Assembly (NCBI GenBank): GCA_965222485.1
Contig: CBDCUC010000040.1
Coordinates: 372,001 to 436,000, forward strand
DNA length: 64,000 nucleotides
Direction: 5' to 3'
DNA from: CBDCUC01 sp965222485
GTDB taxonomy: Bacteria; Pseudomonadota; Alphaproteobacteria; Rhizobiales; Hyphomicrobiaceae
A program made the position numbers and the translations under genes. The notes beneath the pieces are model-generated. The model was not told the origin of the DNA. It did no database searches and saw nothing but the letters and a program-made list of their open reading frames with translations. This document shows, piece after piece, positions 44,620 to 54,299 of the stretch; position 1 is the first letter of the stretch, and each line of letters begins with the position of its first letter.

Positions 44620-46046
44620 GGCGCGGGGACCTCGTTGACCTTAACTCCATCACCAGGTGTTGAGATCCGGGTGGCCAACACACGCGCACCGTCTTTCAAT
44701 TCACCGGTGACGAGAATGTCAGCGCCGTCGCTGCCAACGACATCGACGGGCCGCGATTGCAGACGTCCTTCCACCACCACATAGACTTTGGCACCCTCAT
44801 AGAGCGCAGCATTAGGCAGTCGAATGACATCGCTGAAGCGTTTATCAGGAAGCATGATCTCCACAAATGCGCCGGGTCTCAACTGCACAGGCCGAGAGGG
44901 GTCAGTAACTCGCGCAAAGACTTCGACGCCACCTGTTTCAGCCGCAATGCGCGCACCAACCCGGTCGATCGTAGCCGAATACGTAAATGTGCTTTCTCCC
45001 AAAATCCACTCAACCTCGACGTTGCGACCCACAAGCGAGCCTTCCGCAGCAACAATCCGGCCGAACTGCTCATCGGTTAACGAGAACCGTGCCTCGATCC
45101 AATCCCGATCGATAAGTGTCGCCACCTTGTCATTGGCGCTGACCATGCGTCCCACTTGTGACGTCACGTCGTTCACGAAGGCATTGAAGGGCGCCTTTAG
45201 CCGTGTCTCATCGAGACGTTGCTTGGCCCGAGACAGAACGGTCTGCAGTCGCGACACGGTTGCTTCTTGTTGGACAACCCGCGTCCTCCAAACGTTCAGA
45301 TTGTTTGCAATCTGGTCGGCCGCCTGTTGGCGTTGCAAGACAATCTGCTGGCGGTCATCCACCGTACGCTTTGATACGGTTCCGCGTTCAACTAGCGGCT
45401 TTGCTCTATTCAGGTCGATACGCGCCAACTCTAGCTGCTCGCGCGCATAGGTTAGCGAGGTTTCCTCCATCTTGATCGATGCCTGGAACTCATCGAGTTT
45501 CGCACGAGACTCTTTCAGTTGCGCACTTACCTCTGCAACCGAATTGCGAAAATCGAACGGGTCGATCTGAACGATGATTTCACCTTTGGATAGCTGACCG
45601 CCTTCTCTTAGCGCATCGCTCGCTTCAACGACACGACCGGACACCAGCGATCGAATATCGACCTGTCGTCCTGCAACGGTTGTTCCGTAAAGCTTCAGTG
45701 AGGGCTGAAGCGTAATTCGCTTCGCAACGACCGTATTGATGGCAAAGCTGCGTTCCACCTTCGCGCGCTTCGGTGCATCCGGTTTCGTTGCCTTAAGATA
45801 GGTGTAGCCAGCCAGGCCCGCGCCGATAACAGCGAACGGCATGATAGTTTTCAGGGCAAGTTTTCCCAGCCGTTCGCCCAGCCCTGCCCGGGCCGCCCTG
45901 CGATCAACGGTCGGCGGCCCGATCTCGTCGGGCTTGGTCCGCTCTCGCAGTACGTCTTCGCGAGAGCTCACGCCATGGACTTTCTTGTCATGCACGTTCA
46001 TGAGTTCATGTGTTGCTGCTTCACCCGCTGCACGGGCTGGGCTCAT
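44616..46046 (-). CDS. RND efflux periplasmic adaptor subunit
   Basis: This 476-residue membrane-fusion protein bridges the pump and an outer-membrane channel. It has a cytoplasmic N-terminus, one helix at about 70-88, a biotinyl-lipoyl-like domain (about 115-160), a long alpha-hairpin (about 175-290, with V-E-R-G-T-V-S-K-R-T) and a beta-barrel/MP part (about 310-460). The start could be ATG 46046, with GAGGA directly abutting, or ATG 46001. The longer version has an unusually long cytoplasmic lead. It forms a two-gene operon with the permease. Confidence 0.9.
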   Translation of the reverse strand: MSPARAAGEAATHELMNVHDKKVHGVSSREDVLRERTKPDEIGPPTVDRRAARAGLGERLGKLALKTIMPFAVIGAGLAGYTYLKATKPDAPKRAKVERSFAINTVVAKRITLQPSLKLYGTTVAGRQVDIRSLVSGRVVEASDALREGGQLSKGEIIVQIDPFDFRNSVAEVSAQLKESRAKLDEFQASIKMEETSLTYAREQLELARIDLNRAKPLVERGTVSKRTVDDRQQIVLQRQQAADQIANNLNVWRTRVVQQEATVSRLQTVLSRAKQRLDETRLKAPFNAFVNDVTSQVGRMVSANDKVATLIDRDWIEARFSLTDEQFGRIVAAEGSLVGRNVEVEWILGESTFTYSATIDRVGARIAAETGGVEVFARVTDPSRPVQLRPGAFVEIMLPDKRFSDVIRLPNAALYEGAKVYVVVEGRLQSRPVDVVGSDGADILVTGELKDGARVLATRISTPGDGVKVNEVPAP

Positions 46047-46392
46047 TCCTCGATACCGGATACATATTCTTCAACGAGTTGCGGAATTCCGGCCTGGATA
46101 GTGGTTTACGTGCGGCTGTCGGCAGCGGATTTCCACTCTAGCCGATATCTGCTTCAACATCATTGTACACGCTGTTCGGCCGGATTGGGGCCGCAAGATG
46201 TACGAGGCATTAATGGGAGAAGCTGTCGTCACTGCGGCCAAGTTGGCGCCTCTCGGTGCTATTTAGATCCCTGTCACCACAAGTTTACTGTTCATCAGCG
46301 TGTCCTAGCGGCTTGAAGAGGCGGCCAATCCTGGTCAAATTGCCCGTCCGGCGAGCCCGTGATGTGCCTTCACGGCGCAAACCAACCCACCA
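46047..46392. other. Intergenic; possible degenerate reading frame
   Basis: No intact gene. A plus-strand stretch about 46130-46266 reads like the C-terminus of a protein (R-P-D-W-G-R-K-M-Y-E-A-L-M) down to a TAG but has no start within its frame, so it may be a short relic or chance. Promoters for the RND pair and the EVE gene must lie here. Confidence 0.3.
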
Positions 46393-46998
46393 ATGAGACC
46401 AAAGATGCCAGCATCGAAAACCACGAAATCTAAACGGAAAACAGTGGCCAAGCCGGCCGCGAAAAAGGGTACTGCTTCCAAAACAGGCAAGAATGCTTCC
46501 AAGGCCGAGACGGCGAAGACATCTACCCCGGCCGGTAAGCGCAAGTATTGGCTCTTCAAGTCCGAGCCAGACAAATTCTCCTGGGATATGTTGAAGGCGC
46601 GCGGCAAGAAGGGCGAGGAATGGGACGGAGTGCGCAATTATCAGGCGCGCAACAACATGCGCGCAATGCAGATTGGCGACTTGGGGTTTTTCTATCACTC
46701 GAATGCGGGCAAGGACATCGTCGGTATCGCTGCGGTCAGCGCCCTGGCACATCCTGATTCGACAACCGATGACGAACGCTGGGAGTGCGTCGACGTGGTT
46801 GCCGTGTGTGATATGCCGAAATCTGTCTCACTTGCCGACGTAAAGGCCAACCCTAAGCTCTCGGAAATGTCGCTCGTCACGAGCATGCGTCTTTCCGTGC
46901 AGCCTGTTACACAAACCGAGTGGAAGGAAGTCTGCAGGATGGGCGGACTGGATATGAAGAGCGTGGAGACCGGGCTCAAACGGTCCCTTCGCCAGTGA
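46393..46998 (+). CDS. EVE-domain protein with a histone-like basic tail
   Basis: This 201-residue protein has an N-terminal tail (1-50) made almost wholly of Lys, Ala, Thr and Ser, resembling histone H1-type or DNA-binding tails. An EVE/PUA-fold domain follows (about 51-195: K-Y-W-L-F-K-S-E-P, G-V-R-N-Y-Q-A-R-N, F-F-Y-H-S-N, G-I-A, and a final L-V-x-x-x-R-L-S-V-Q-P-V). EVE domains recognise modified bases in nucleic acids. The tail is absent from standard EVE proteins and should add nucleic-acid binding. A second ATG is four codons in. The methyltransferase that follows starts about 54 bases later and may be co-transcribed. Confidence 0.86.
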   Translation: MRPKMPASKTTKSKRKTVAKPAAKKGTASKTGKNASKAETAKTSTPAGKRKYWLFKSEPDKFSWDMLKARGKKGEEWDGVRNYQARNNMRAMQIGDLGFFYHSNAGKDIVGIAAVSALAHPDSTTDDERWECVDVVAVCDMPKSVSLADVKANPKLSEMSLVTSMRLSVQPVTQTEWKEVCRMGGLDMKSVETGLKRSLRQ

Positions 46999-47052
46999 GC
47001 TGGTGGCCCTGTTCCACCTATCGCGTCTGAACAAGCGATTGTTGATTTGTAC

Positions 47053-47790
47053 ATGGGCGATTGTGAGCAAGTGGAGTGCGACGGACTTGTTCCCCGGCTC
47101 GACATAGAAAATGCAGATGCGGTCGGCGCGTTCTTCCGCGCCAATACACGCACCATGCGCCCACCACTCGTTCCGGAGATAAAACTTCACCTTGCCGAGG
47201 AATCGATTCCCCTATGGACCCGGACCGAGGAGGAACTAGGTGAAGCAAATATTCAACCGCCATTCTGGGCGTTTGCTTGGGCGGGCGGGCAGGCATTGGC
47301 GCGCTATCTTTTGGACAATCCCGAGGAAGTTCGGAACCGGCGCGTTCTTGATCTTGGAACGGGCTCCGGAATTGTCGCCATAGCGGCAATGATGGCTGGC
47401 GCAAAAAGCGCGATGGCAGCCGACATCGATCGGCTTGCACTTGCCGCGACAACTTTAAATGCTGAGGCTAATGGTGTTGCAATCAACACCACCGGCAAAA
47501 ACTATCTTTCTCCGGGCAATGACAGCGCCAACCTGAAAAACCATTTCGATGTCATTCTGGTGGGAGATTTATTCTATGAGCGCCAAGCAGCAGAGCACCT
47601 ATTACAGCTAATTGGCGCAAGTATTGCCAACAAAATGCCTGTTTTTTTGGGCGATCCTCTGCGTAGCTACTTTCCTCTCGAGAAGTTTCGCAAGTTACGC
47701 TGCTACAAGGTTGAGGTGACGCGCGAACTTGAAGACAGCGAAATTAAGAAATCTTGTGTTTGGGCAGCCCATGCGGCGGGCGGAATTTGA
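47053..47790 (+). CDS. SAM-dependent methyltransferase (ETFB-lysine/nicotinamide-type)
   Basis: This protein of 245 residues has the F-x-x-A-N-T-R family start, then P-E-I-K-L-H-L-A, P-P-F-W-A-F-A-W-A-G-G-Q-A-L-A-R, and the SAM-binding V-L-D-L-G-T-G-S-G-I-V-A (motif I). A D-V-I-L-V-G-D-L-F-Y-E segment is the post-motif. Homologues methylate a protein or a small substrate; the ETF-beta lysine methyltransferase is the best-known relative. ATG 47053 is chosen over TTG 47047; neither has a strong ribosome site. The substrate is unknown. Confidence 0.83.
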   Translation: MGDCEQVECDGLVPRLDIENADAVGAFFRANTRTMRPPLVPEIKLHLAEESIPLWTRTEEELGEANIQPPFWAFAWAGGQALARYLLDNPEEVRNRRVLDLGTGSGIVAIAAMMAGAKSAMAADIDRLALAATTLNAEANGVAINTTGKNYLSPGNDSANLKNHFDVILVGDLFYERQAAEHLLQLIGASIANKMPVFLGDPLRSYFPLEKFRKLRCYKVEVTRELEDSEIKKSCVWAAHAAGGI

Positions 47791-47901
47791 ATGAGACACG
47801 AATGAAATAGCACGGCGAAAGTAGCATAGGTCACGCGCTTACAAACGGTGCCCAACGTGGAGCGCGCCCCAGGTGTCGCGCGACAAACGGGAGAAACGTT
47901 T

Positions 47902-48324
47902 ATGGATTTTGCAGGACTGAATTATTGGGCGGTGTTGGCGGCCGCTATTGTCAGCTTTCTATTCGGATCCATTTGGTATGGCCTTTTGGGCAAGCAGTGG
48001 GTCTACGCCGTCGGGAAGACGGAGGATGAGATCAAGACTGCTGCTGGATCGGTACCGCTCCTCATGATCAGCGCATTCATTGCACAGCTAGTTATGGCGT
48101 TTGTTTTTGCCGGCGTGCTGGGCCACCTGGGCACAGACCAAGTCACCTTGAAGAATGGCGTAATCTCCGCAGCGTTTCTGTGGGCTGGTTTTGTACTGAC
48201 GACAATCTTTGTCAACCACAGTTTCCAAGGCCAATCGCGCAGGCTGACTGCCATAGATTCCGGCCACTGGCTTGGCGTCCTCCTATTACAAGGCGCGGTA
48301 CTAGGAATGCTTGGTGTCGGCTAA
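47902..48324 (+). CDS. DUF1761 membrane protein
   Basis: This 140-residue inner-membrane protein has four hydrophobic helices (about 8-28, 52-74, 85-105, 118-138) and the pattern F-L-F-G-S-I-W-Y-G-x-L-G-K-x-W that defines DUF1761. Function is unknown. ATG 47902 is favoured over the frame opening at 47848 because GGGAG lies about 7 bases upstream. It stands alone between the methyltransferase and the VOC gene. Confidence 0.8.
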   Translation: MDFAGLNYWAVLAAAIVSFLFGSIWYGLLGKQWVYAVGKTEDEIKTAAGSVPLLMISAFIAQLVMAFVFAGVLGHLGTDQVTLKNGVISAAFLWAGFVLTTIFVNHSFQGQSRRLTAIDSGHWLGVLLLQGAVLGMLGVG

Positions 48325-48655
48325 TTGGAATTTCAGCTGGACTGGAACTGATGCCCAATAGGGATCGGATCCGAAACACGGTAAGTCCGCCGCCGCTTTT
48401 TGTGGTGGCATGGTGAGGGGCACGGTATGGGCGGTGAGAGTTTTTTTTGAGGCTCTCGCAAATGAGCCGAGCGTGAAGAGCGGGGAAGCGTGACCTCTGC
48501 TCATGAGTGCCGGCCAGAGGCGCGAGGTTTGCCCTATGAAGTTCAGTATTGGGTAACGCCTTGCATCAGACCCATGGAGAAGTGTCTGACCTTGATCAAG
48601 TTTGGGCGTTGCGTCTCAAACCGCGGGTTGGTCGCTTAAGCGGAGTTCCGGGCAA
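48325..48655. other. Intergenic, nothing firm
   Basis: A GAGAG...CTCTC pair around an 8-base T run at about 48438-48460 might be a weak hairpin. Otherwise no gene, repeat or RNA is supported. Confidence 0.3.
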
Positions 48656-49021
48656 ATGCAGCTCAAGATCATCTCAATCCCAGTGAAAGACCAGCAGGAA
48701 TCAAAAGCGTTCTATCGCGATATTCTTGGCTTTTCCGTAATGAAGGAAGAGCAAATGGGGCCTGAAATGACATGGCTCCATATGGAACCGCCGGAAGGTG
48801 GGGCCGGCATTGCACTGGTGACCTGGTATCCGCAAATGCGGCCCGGGAGCGTTCATGGCCTTGTACTTGAAACCGAGGACATCGACGCACTGCACGACCG
48901 CCTGAATGGTCGGGGATTACCTGTTTCTGCGATATCGAGCGCCAACTGGGGACGTTATGCGATGTTTTCGGACATAGATGGCAATGGTTGGATACTCACT
49001 CAAACGATACCAGGAACCTGA
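48656..49021 (+). CDS. VOC-family protein (glyoxalase-like)
   Basis: This 121-residue protein has a first VOC module starting I-I-S-I-P-V-K-D-Q-Q-E-S-K-A-F-Y-R-D-I-L and a second ending S-D-I-D-G-N-G-W. The usual metal-binding set is only partly evident, so it may be a non-metal resistance- or lyase-like member. ATG 48656 is chosen by the family start; GGAG lies 10 bases upstream. It precedes acs by about 200 bp without sign of co-transcription. Substrate unknown. Confidence 0.78.
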   Translation: MQLKIISIPVKDQQESKAFYRDILGFSVMKEEQMGPEMTWLHMEPPEGGAGIALVTWYPQMRPGSVHGLVLETEDIDALHDRLNGRGLPVSAISSANWGRYAMFSDIDGNGWILTQTIPGT

Positions 49022-49225
49022 CCGCCAGTTTTGTACCTGCCACCATTTCTGTCCTCCTCCGCCCCGCCATGGGAACCTGGAAATTTAGCAGGTCCAGCGC
49101 GCTGGCCTGATGTCTTCAATTGGCCAGTGACGGCAAATTGTCTCGGCCGTTTGTAGGGTTGCCGCTATTGCGAAGGCTGGTCCATAATGCCGCAAAATTA
49201 ATCGATAACTGGGAGGGTGGACCGC

Positions 49226-51172
49226 ATGTCAGAAATCGTGCATCCGGTAACTGAGGACTGGGCGAAACGGGCATGGATCAACGACGCCAGCTACAAGGAA
49301 CTCTATGAGCGCTCAATCAAAGATCCTGAGGGCTTTTGGGGTGAGATGGGCAAGCGGCTTGACTGGATAAAGCCCTATACGACGGTCAAGAATACCAATT
49401 TCGACCTCCCCGATATTTCCATCAAGTGGTTTGAAGACGGCACGCTGAACGTTTCGGCGAACTGTATCGATCGTCATCTGGCTTCGCGTGGCGATCAGGT
49501 TGCGATCATCTGGGAGGGTGATGATCCCACTCAGGACGAGCAGATCACATACCGTCAGTTGCACGAGCGCGTGTGTAAATTCGCGAACGTAATGAAGGCG
49601 AACGGCGTCAAGAAAGGCGACCGTGTCACGCTATATCTGCCGATGATCCCTGAAGCTGCATATGCCATGTTGGCATGCGCGCGCATCGGCGCGGTGCATT
49701 CTATCGTCTTCGCAGGTTTCTCGCCCGACAGTCTTCAGAACAGGATTGAAGGCTGCATGTCCAGCTTTGTGATAACCAGCGACGAGGGTGTGCGTGGCGG
49801 CAAGACGGTACCCTTGAAGGAGAACACTGACGCGGCGCTCGCAAAAATCGATCATGAAGTCAAAGTACTGCTGGTTCGCCGCACCGGAGCCGAGGTGCCC
49901 ATCACACCAGGCCGCGATATCTGGCTTCATGAAGAGCTTGTCAAAGTCACCGCAGACTGCCCGCCCGAAGAAATGAACGCAGAAGATCCGTTGTTCATCC
50001 TTTACACGTCAGGCTCCACCGGCAAGCCAAAAGGCGTGGTCCACACGACCGGCGGTTATCTGCTATACGCCGCAATGACGCACCAGTACATTTTTGACTA
50101 TCACGACGGTGACATCTACTGGTGCACGGCGGACGTCGGTTGGGTTACGGGACATAGCTACATCGTATATGGCCCGCTGGCGAACGGCGCGACGACACTG
50201 ATGTTCGAAGGCGTACCGACATATCCCACGGCGTCGCGCTTTTGGCACGTTGTCGACAAGTGGAGCGTCAACACGTTCTATACTGCCCCCACGGCAATCA
50301 GAGCTCTCATGGGCGCAGGTGACGACTTGGTTGAGCGCACCGACAGATCATCGCTGCGCCTCTTGGGTTCAGTGGGCGAACCGATCAACCCTGAAGCCTG
50401 GGAGTGGTACTACAAAGTGGTCGGCGGCAGTCGCTGTCCAATCGTCGACACGTGGTGGCAGACAGAAACTGGCGGCATATTGATCGCACCGCTTCCCGGT
50501 GCGACACCACTAAAACCCGGCTCGGCGACCCGCCCGTTCTTTGGCTGTAAACCAGCGCTTGTTGATGAGAAGGGCACGGTGCTTGAGGGCGCAACTGAGG
50601 GCAATCTTGTCATTCTCGACAGTTGGCCCGGCCAGATGCGCACGGTTTATGGCGACCATGAGCGCTTTGCCCAAACCTACTTCTCGACGTATCCGGGGAC
50701 TTACTTCACTGGCGACGGCTGCCGGCGCGATGAGGACGGGTTTTATTGGATCACGGGCCGCGTTGATGACGTGATCAACGTTTCAGGTCACCGCATGGGT
50801 ACGGCCGAGGTTGAAAGTGCGCTCGTTGCGCATCCAAAGGTCGCCGAGGCCGCTGTCGTCGGCTACCCGCACGAAATCAAGGGCCAGGGCATTTACTGCT
50901 ATATCACCTTGATGGGCGGCGTGGATCCATCTGACGATTTGAAAAAGGAGCTCAAAACGCACGTGCGCTCCGAAATCGGTCCGATCGCATCACCCGATCT
51001 CATTCAATTCGCTCCAGGCCTACCTAAGACCCGGTCTGGCAAAATTATGCGCCGCATCTTGCGCAAGATCGCCGAGGATGATTTTTCCAATCTTGGGGAT
51101 ACCTCGACCCTTGCCGAACCGGCCGTTGTCGATGACCTGATCGACAATCGGCAAAACAGGCCTGCTGGTTGA
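49226..51172 (+). CDS. acs: Acetyl-CoA synthetase
   Basis: This enzyme of 648 residues activates acetate to acetyl-CoA by way of acetyl-AMP in the cytoplasm. Visible are the nucleotide-binding Y-T-S-G-S-T-G-K-P-K-G-V-V, the A8 hinge D-D-V-I-N-V-S-G-H-R and the acetylation-regulated Lys in K-T-R-S-G-K-I-M-R-R. The length matches the family. ATG 49226 is favoured over GTG 49217 because GGGAGG (49211-49216) lies nine bases before it. A strong terminator follows at 51221. Confidence 0.97.
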   Translation: MSEIVHPVTEDWAKRAWINDASYKELYERSIKDPEGFWGEMGKRLDWIKPYTTVKNTNFDLPDISIKWFEDGTLNVSANCIDRHLASRGDQVAIIWEGDDPTQDEQITYRQLHERVCKFANVMKANGVKKGDRVTLYLPMIPEAAYAMLACARIGAVHSIVFAGFSPDSLQNRIEGCMSSFVITSDEGVRGGKTVPLKENTDAALAKIDHEVKVLLVRRTGAEVPITPGRDIWLHEELVKVTADCPPEEMNAEDPLFILYTSGSTGKPKGVVHTTGGYLLYAAMTHQYIFDYHDGDIYWCTADVGWVTGHSYIVYGPLANGATTLMFEGVPTYPTASRFWHVVDKWSVNTFYTAPTAIRALMGAGDDLVERTDRSSLRLLGSVGEPINPEAWEWYYKVVGGSRCPIVDTWWQTETGGILIAPLPGATPLKPGSATRPFFGCKPALVDEKGTVLEGATEGNLVILDSWPGQMRTVYGDHERFAQTYFSTYPGTYFTGDGCRRDEDGFYWITGRVDDVINVSGHRMGTAEVESALVAHPKVAEAAVVGYPHEIKGQGIYCYITLMGGVDPSDDLKKELKTHVRSEIGPIASPDLIQFAPGLPKTRSGKIMRRILRKIAEDDFSNLGDTSTLAEPAVVDDLIDNRQNRPAG

Positions 51173-51220
51173 TCAGCTGATCGAAGCAGTTTGCAAGTTG
51201 CAATGCGTGCAAGAGAAAAA

Positions 51221-51252
51221 AAGGGGCATGCCGTCATAACGGCATGCCCCTT
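51221..51252. terminator. Bidirectional intrinsic terminator after acs
   Basis: A perfect 14-bp stem, AAGGGGCATGCCGT with ACGGCATGCCCCTT, and a 4-base loop are placed between the convergent acs and Tad-like genes. A runs precede it on the plus strand, which give T runs after it on the minus strand, so it should end transcription arriving from both sides. Confidence 0.9.
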
Positions 51253-51292
51253 CTTGCGGACCGGTGGTCTAATGGCTAGGAGACCTCGCCCG

Positions 51293-52498
51293 TCAGTTGG
51301 TCAAACGTAGCTTGTTGAGCTGAGATGCAATGGATACGAATGCCAGCCGCAGCTCCTCTCCGTTTGCCGCATTGAAGTAGTGATCACCCGACGTTGCGCA
51401 CTCTGCCAGCAATGCTGCTGCATCGGATGGTGCTTGGAACGCTACCGAATAAACAACGACGCCCTCATCCTTCATCTCCGCGCACACTTCACGCGCCTGT
51501 GTTGCAGAGTTTCCGTTGCTGCCGACGTAGTACTTATTGAAGACGCCGTCTGTCATGAGCAGAACCGCCTTGGTTGTCTCAGGCTCGCTGTAGGCAACCG
51601 GCTCGCTCGCCGCCGGCCATATGGAGTTCCAATTGGGAGAAACCAAATACCATGCCCAGGCTGCGCCCAAATGCCCGGCCGTATAACCGCCCGCCTGATA
51701 GGCGTCGATCTGGCTCTTCAAATCGCTCTTATCTTCCGATAGCGGTTCAATTTTCGCCGACGGGCAGGTCATTCCGCCGGTGTACCCAAGCGCGTCGACA
51801 CCAATCGGCGCTGCGTCCGTAAACGCCTGCGACCCTCCGCGCTCGTGCACGCAGTCGGTGCTGATGCCGTCCGTAACCGCGCCTGCGTAAGTGCCCGCGT
51901 TGATCGCTCTTGCGTAAGGCGCCAACCCGATACGCACTTTGTGAGGCGTACCGCCGTCCGGCATAAGGATATCGATTAGGTCTTTAGCCGCCAACTTCAA
52001 GTCTGCGATTTTTTGTCCACCCATCGAACCCGTGACGTCAAGCGCCATGCCAAGCTCGATATCGCGCATCTCAAATTGTGTGGCTGAATAAATCGGTACA
52101 TCGACGCTGTCATAACCGGCGACCTTCATGAGAGTCATCGGAAGGTTAGCTTCTGCGGAAATTGTCACGGAACCTTCTGCCCGGTTGATGGTGATGTCAG
52201 GTGTTCCGAGTACCCCGAGCAGGGCCCCCGGCGGAACATTTGCATTGAGATAATCAAGCGCAATTTGCGTCACTTCCGCATCGCTGGCACCTCCTGAAAG
52301 AAGCGCTTTACCCGCTGCAAGTGCAGCAGCATCCGCGGCGCCTGCAAGACGCGTTCTCACGTGTTCGATACGCCCCAGGTCGATCGCTACGCCTGCGGCA
52401 AAAACCAGCCCGAAAAACATGAGCGAAACAATGAGCGCTATCGCGCCGCGTTCATCGGAACGAAAAGTCTTGAAGAGTTCTGTGAGTTGTGCAGGCAT
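51293..52498 (-). CDS. Tad-like pilus-assembly protein with VWA domain
   Basis: This 401-residue protein has the N-terminal TadE/TadG-type helix and alanine-rich segment (about 18-70, G-A-I-A-L-I-V-S-L then A-G-A-A-D-A-A-A-L-A-A-G-K). A VWA domain follows (about 145-400) with an intact MIDAS start, D-V-T-G-S-M-G. Proteins of this form belong to Flp/Tad pilus systems or act alone as surface or periplasmic proteins. No other tad genes lie near, so it is an orphan here. ATG 52498 is the frame's first start. Confidence 0.84.
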   Translation of the reverse strand: MPAQLTELFKTFRSDERGAIALIVSLMFFGLVFAAGVAIDLGRIEHVRTRLAGAADAAALAAGKALLSGGASDAEVTQIALDYLNANVPPGALLGVLGTPDITINRAEGSVTISAEANLPMTLMKVAGYDSVDVPIYSATQFEMRDIELGMALDVTGSMGGQKIADLKLAAKDLIDILMPDGGTPHKVRIGLAPYARAINAGTYAGAVTDGISTDCVHERGGSQAFTDAAPIGVDALGYTGGMTCPSAKIEPLSEDKSDLKSQIDAYQAGGYTAGHLGAAWAWYLVSPNWNSIWPAASEPVAYSEPETTKAVLLMTDGVFNKYYVGSNGNSATQAREVCAEMKDEGVVVYSVAFQAPSDAAALLAECATSGDHYFNAANGEELRLAFVSIASQLNKLRLTN

Positions 52499-52870
52499 CC
52501 TGCATCTCCTTAATCCACCGTGTCCTAGCCTGCCCCGATAGATGCAAGGATGGCGCCGCCACTTGCCTGCTCCGCGCCCGTCAAGTCGGCCGATCTATTG
52601 CTAGGTTAGTGATCCGTAAACGGAGCTGTGTTGGAGGTGTTAACGTCAAGCAAGTGGAAAGTGTTCGTGATGCAATGCTACAGATAAGAGATTGGCTGTG
52701 GACGATTAATTCTTAAATATACTGGAGCAAACCAATCATTTATACTGATGTTTTTTGATTATATTGGTTCGAGCGCCCAATATTTGTGTGACGAGAAAAT
52801 TTATCAGGCCGCGCGTATCTTGCGCGATACTTGTAGCAGTGACGGTTAGTTCTATTTCGATACAATTTTC
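52499..52870. other. AT-rich intergenic stretch, nothing recognised
   Basis: Between the Tad-like and DUF1674 genes no gene, RNA, hairpin or repeat is supported. The segment 52680-52790 is noticeably AT-rich. Confidence 0.4.
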
Positions 52871-53104
52871 TCAGAAATCAGAGGTAATTCCCTTTTTTTC
52901 CCAGTCACCGTACCGAATTGGGTCAAGTCCGTCGCGTCCGCCCACTTCTTTGGCCCGTTTTGAGACGGCTTCATCATTAATCCGCCGCCGTTCCTCCGCT
53001 TCCGCCAACGCACGCTTAGCCGCCTCACTAAGGGATTGGCATTTTTCTGTATCCTCGCAGGCAGGATCGTTACCCGCTTTGTTCTTCATTTTCCGATCGT
53101 TCAT
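52871..53104 (-). CDS. DUF1674 / succinate dehydrogenase assembly factor 4-like protein
   Basis: This 77-residue protein ends with the family signature G-G-R-D-G-x-D-P-I-R-Y-G-D-W-E-K-K-G, which marks the SDHAF4 family that assists flavination or protection of SdhA. The N-terminal half is a charged Ala/Glu/Arg helix. It is divergent from htpX, an arrangement frequent in Alphaproteobacteria. A slightly long N-terminus with several Lys/Asp is unremarkable. The signature is strong; the role in this organism follows from homology. Confidence 0.88.
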   Translation of the reverse strand: MNDRKMKNKAGNDPACEDTEKCQSLSEAAKRALAEAEERRRINDEAVSKRAKEVGGRDGLDPIRYGDWEKKGITSDF

Positions 53105-53261
53105 TCTGCCGCTTTTCCCTTTCTGCGATCCCGGCTGATATCAGACGACGAAACAAGGCAGCAACCAAACAATCTGGTGGTCGCGCGGATTTGTTCCCAT
53201 ATTGACGGTTAACCAGCCTCCAACGTCCAACCGATCTACGACCAATTCGGGACTTTCGCCA

Positions 53262-54254
53262 ATGCCTTTGAACTACGCCAAGACAGCTCTGCTCCTAGCC
53301 CTGCTGACCGCTATTTTCGTCGCTATGGGCGCCGTCGTCGGCGGCCGCACAGGTATGGTGATCGCGTTTGTGGCCGCGCTGGTCATGAACGTGCTCAGTC
53401 TTTGGAATTCCGACAAAATCGTCCTCAGGATGTTCAAGGCGCGCCAGGTAGACGCATCCTCCGCCCCAGTCTACTACGGCTTGGTCAAGGATCTAGCGGC
53501 CCACGCGGGTCTGCCACTGCCGAAGGTTTTCATCATACCTTCTCCTCAGCCCAATGCGTTTGCCACCGGCCGCAGCCCGGAGCATTCCGCTGTCGCAGCA
53601 TCCACCGGGCTATTGGAAACGCTGTCGCGCGAAGAACTGGCCGGCGTCATTGCGCATGAACTTGCTCACATCAAGAATCGCGACACGCTTACAATGACAG
53701 TGGCGGCCACTATAGGTGGCGCCATCTCAATGCTTGCACAGTACATGCAATTCAGCATGCTGTTTGGCGGACATCGCAGCGACCGCGGTGCGCTCGGGTG
53801 GATTGGCGCGATTGTCGCGATGATTGCAGCCCCCTTCGCCGCAATGTTGGTTCAGATGGCGATCAGCCGGTCACGTGAATACCAGGCAGACCGTCTTGGC
53901 GCGGAAATTTGTGGCAATCCGTTGTGGCTCGCCTCCGCTTTGCAGCGTATACACGCTGTTGCCCGGCGCAAAGTTAACCCCGTTGCCGAACAGGTTCCTG
54001 CGGCAGCACACATGTTTATAGTCAATCCACTCACTGGCCGCGGTGTCGACAATTGGTTTTCCACTCACCCTGATGTCAAGAACCGGGTGTCGGAACTAAA
54101 AGCGATGGCGCGCGAGATGGGTGTCGCCTCCAAACCCCTTTCGCCGGCACCGGCGGAATCTGACATGGGCAATAGATCCGACGAACCCGACACGGTTATT
54201 GGTCCCTGGTCGAGTGCTAGACAGCGGCGTAAGAAAAAAGGCCCGTGGGGCTGA
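53262..54254 (+). CDS. htpX: Membrane zinc metalloprotease HtpX
   Basis: This protein of 330 residues has two helices near the N-terminus (about 7-45), the zinc motif H132-E133-x-x-H136 in A-H-E-L-A-H, further helices near 150-170 and 185-205 and a third metal ligand in the E-Y-Q-A-D segment. It degrades misfolded membrane proteins under stress. The frame opens with TTG at 53202, but ATG 53262 matches the family start (M-P-L-N-Y-A-K-T). The C-terminal tail, rich in Arg/Lys, is a common alphaproteobacterial extension. It is followed by rsmB by 45 bp, probably one operon. Confidence 0.94.
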   Translation: MPLNYAKTALLLALLTAIFVAMGAVVGGRTGMVIAFVAALVMNVLSLWNSDKIVLRMFKARQVDASSAPVYYGLVKDLAAHAGLPLPKVFIIPSPQPNAFATGRSPEHSAVAASTGLLETLSREELAGVIAHELAHIKNRDTLTMTVAATIGGAISMLAQYMQFSMLFGGHRSDRGALGWIGAIVAMIAAPFAAMLVQMAISRSREYQADRLGAEICGNPLWLASALQRIHAVARRKVNPVAEQVPAAAHMFIVNPLTGRGVDNWFSTHPDVKNRVSELKAMAREMGVASKPLSPAPAESDMGNRSDEPDTVIGPWSSARQRRKKKGPWG

Positions 54255-54299
54255 GCAAGATGCAGCGGGTGTTAGCGTTCGAAACGCCCGGATTATCAC

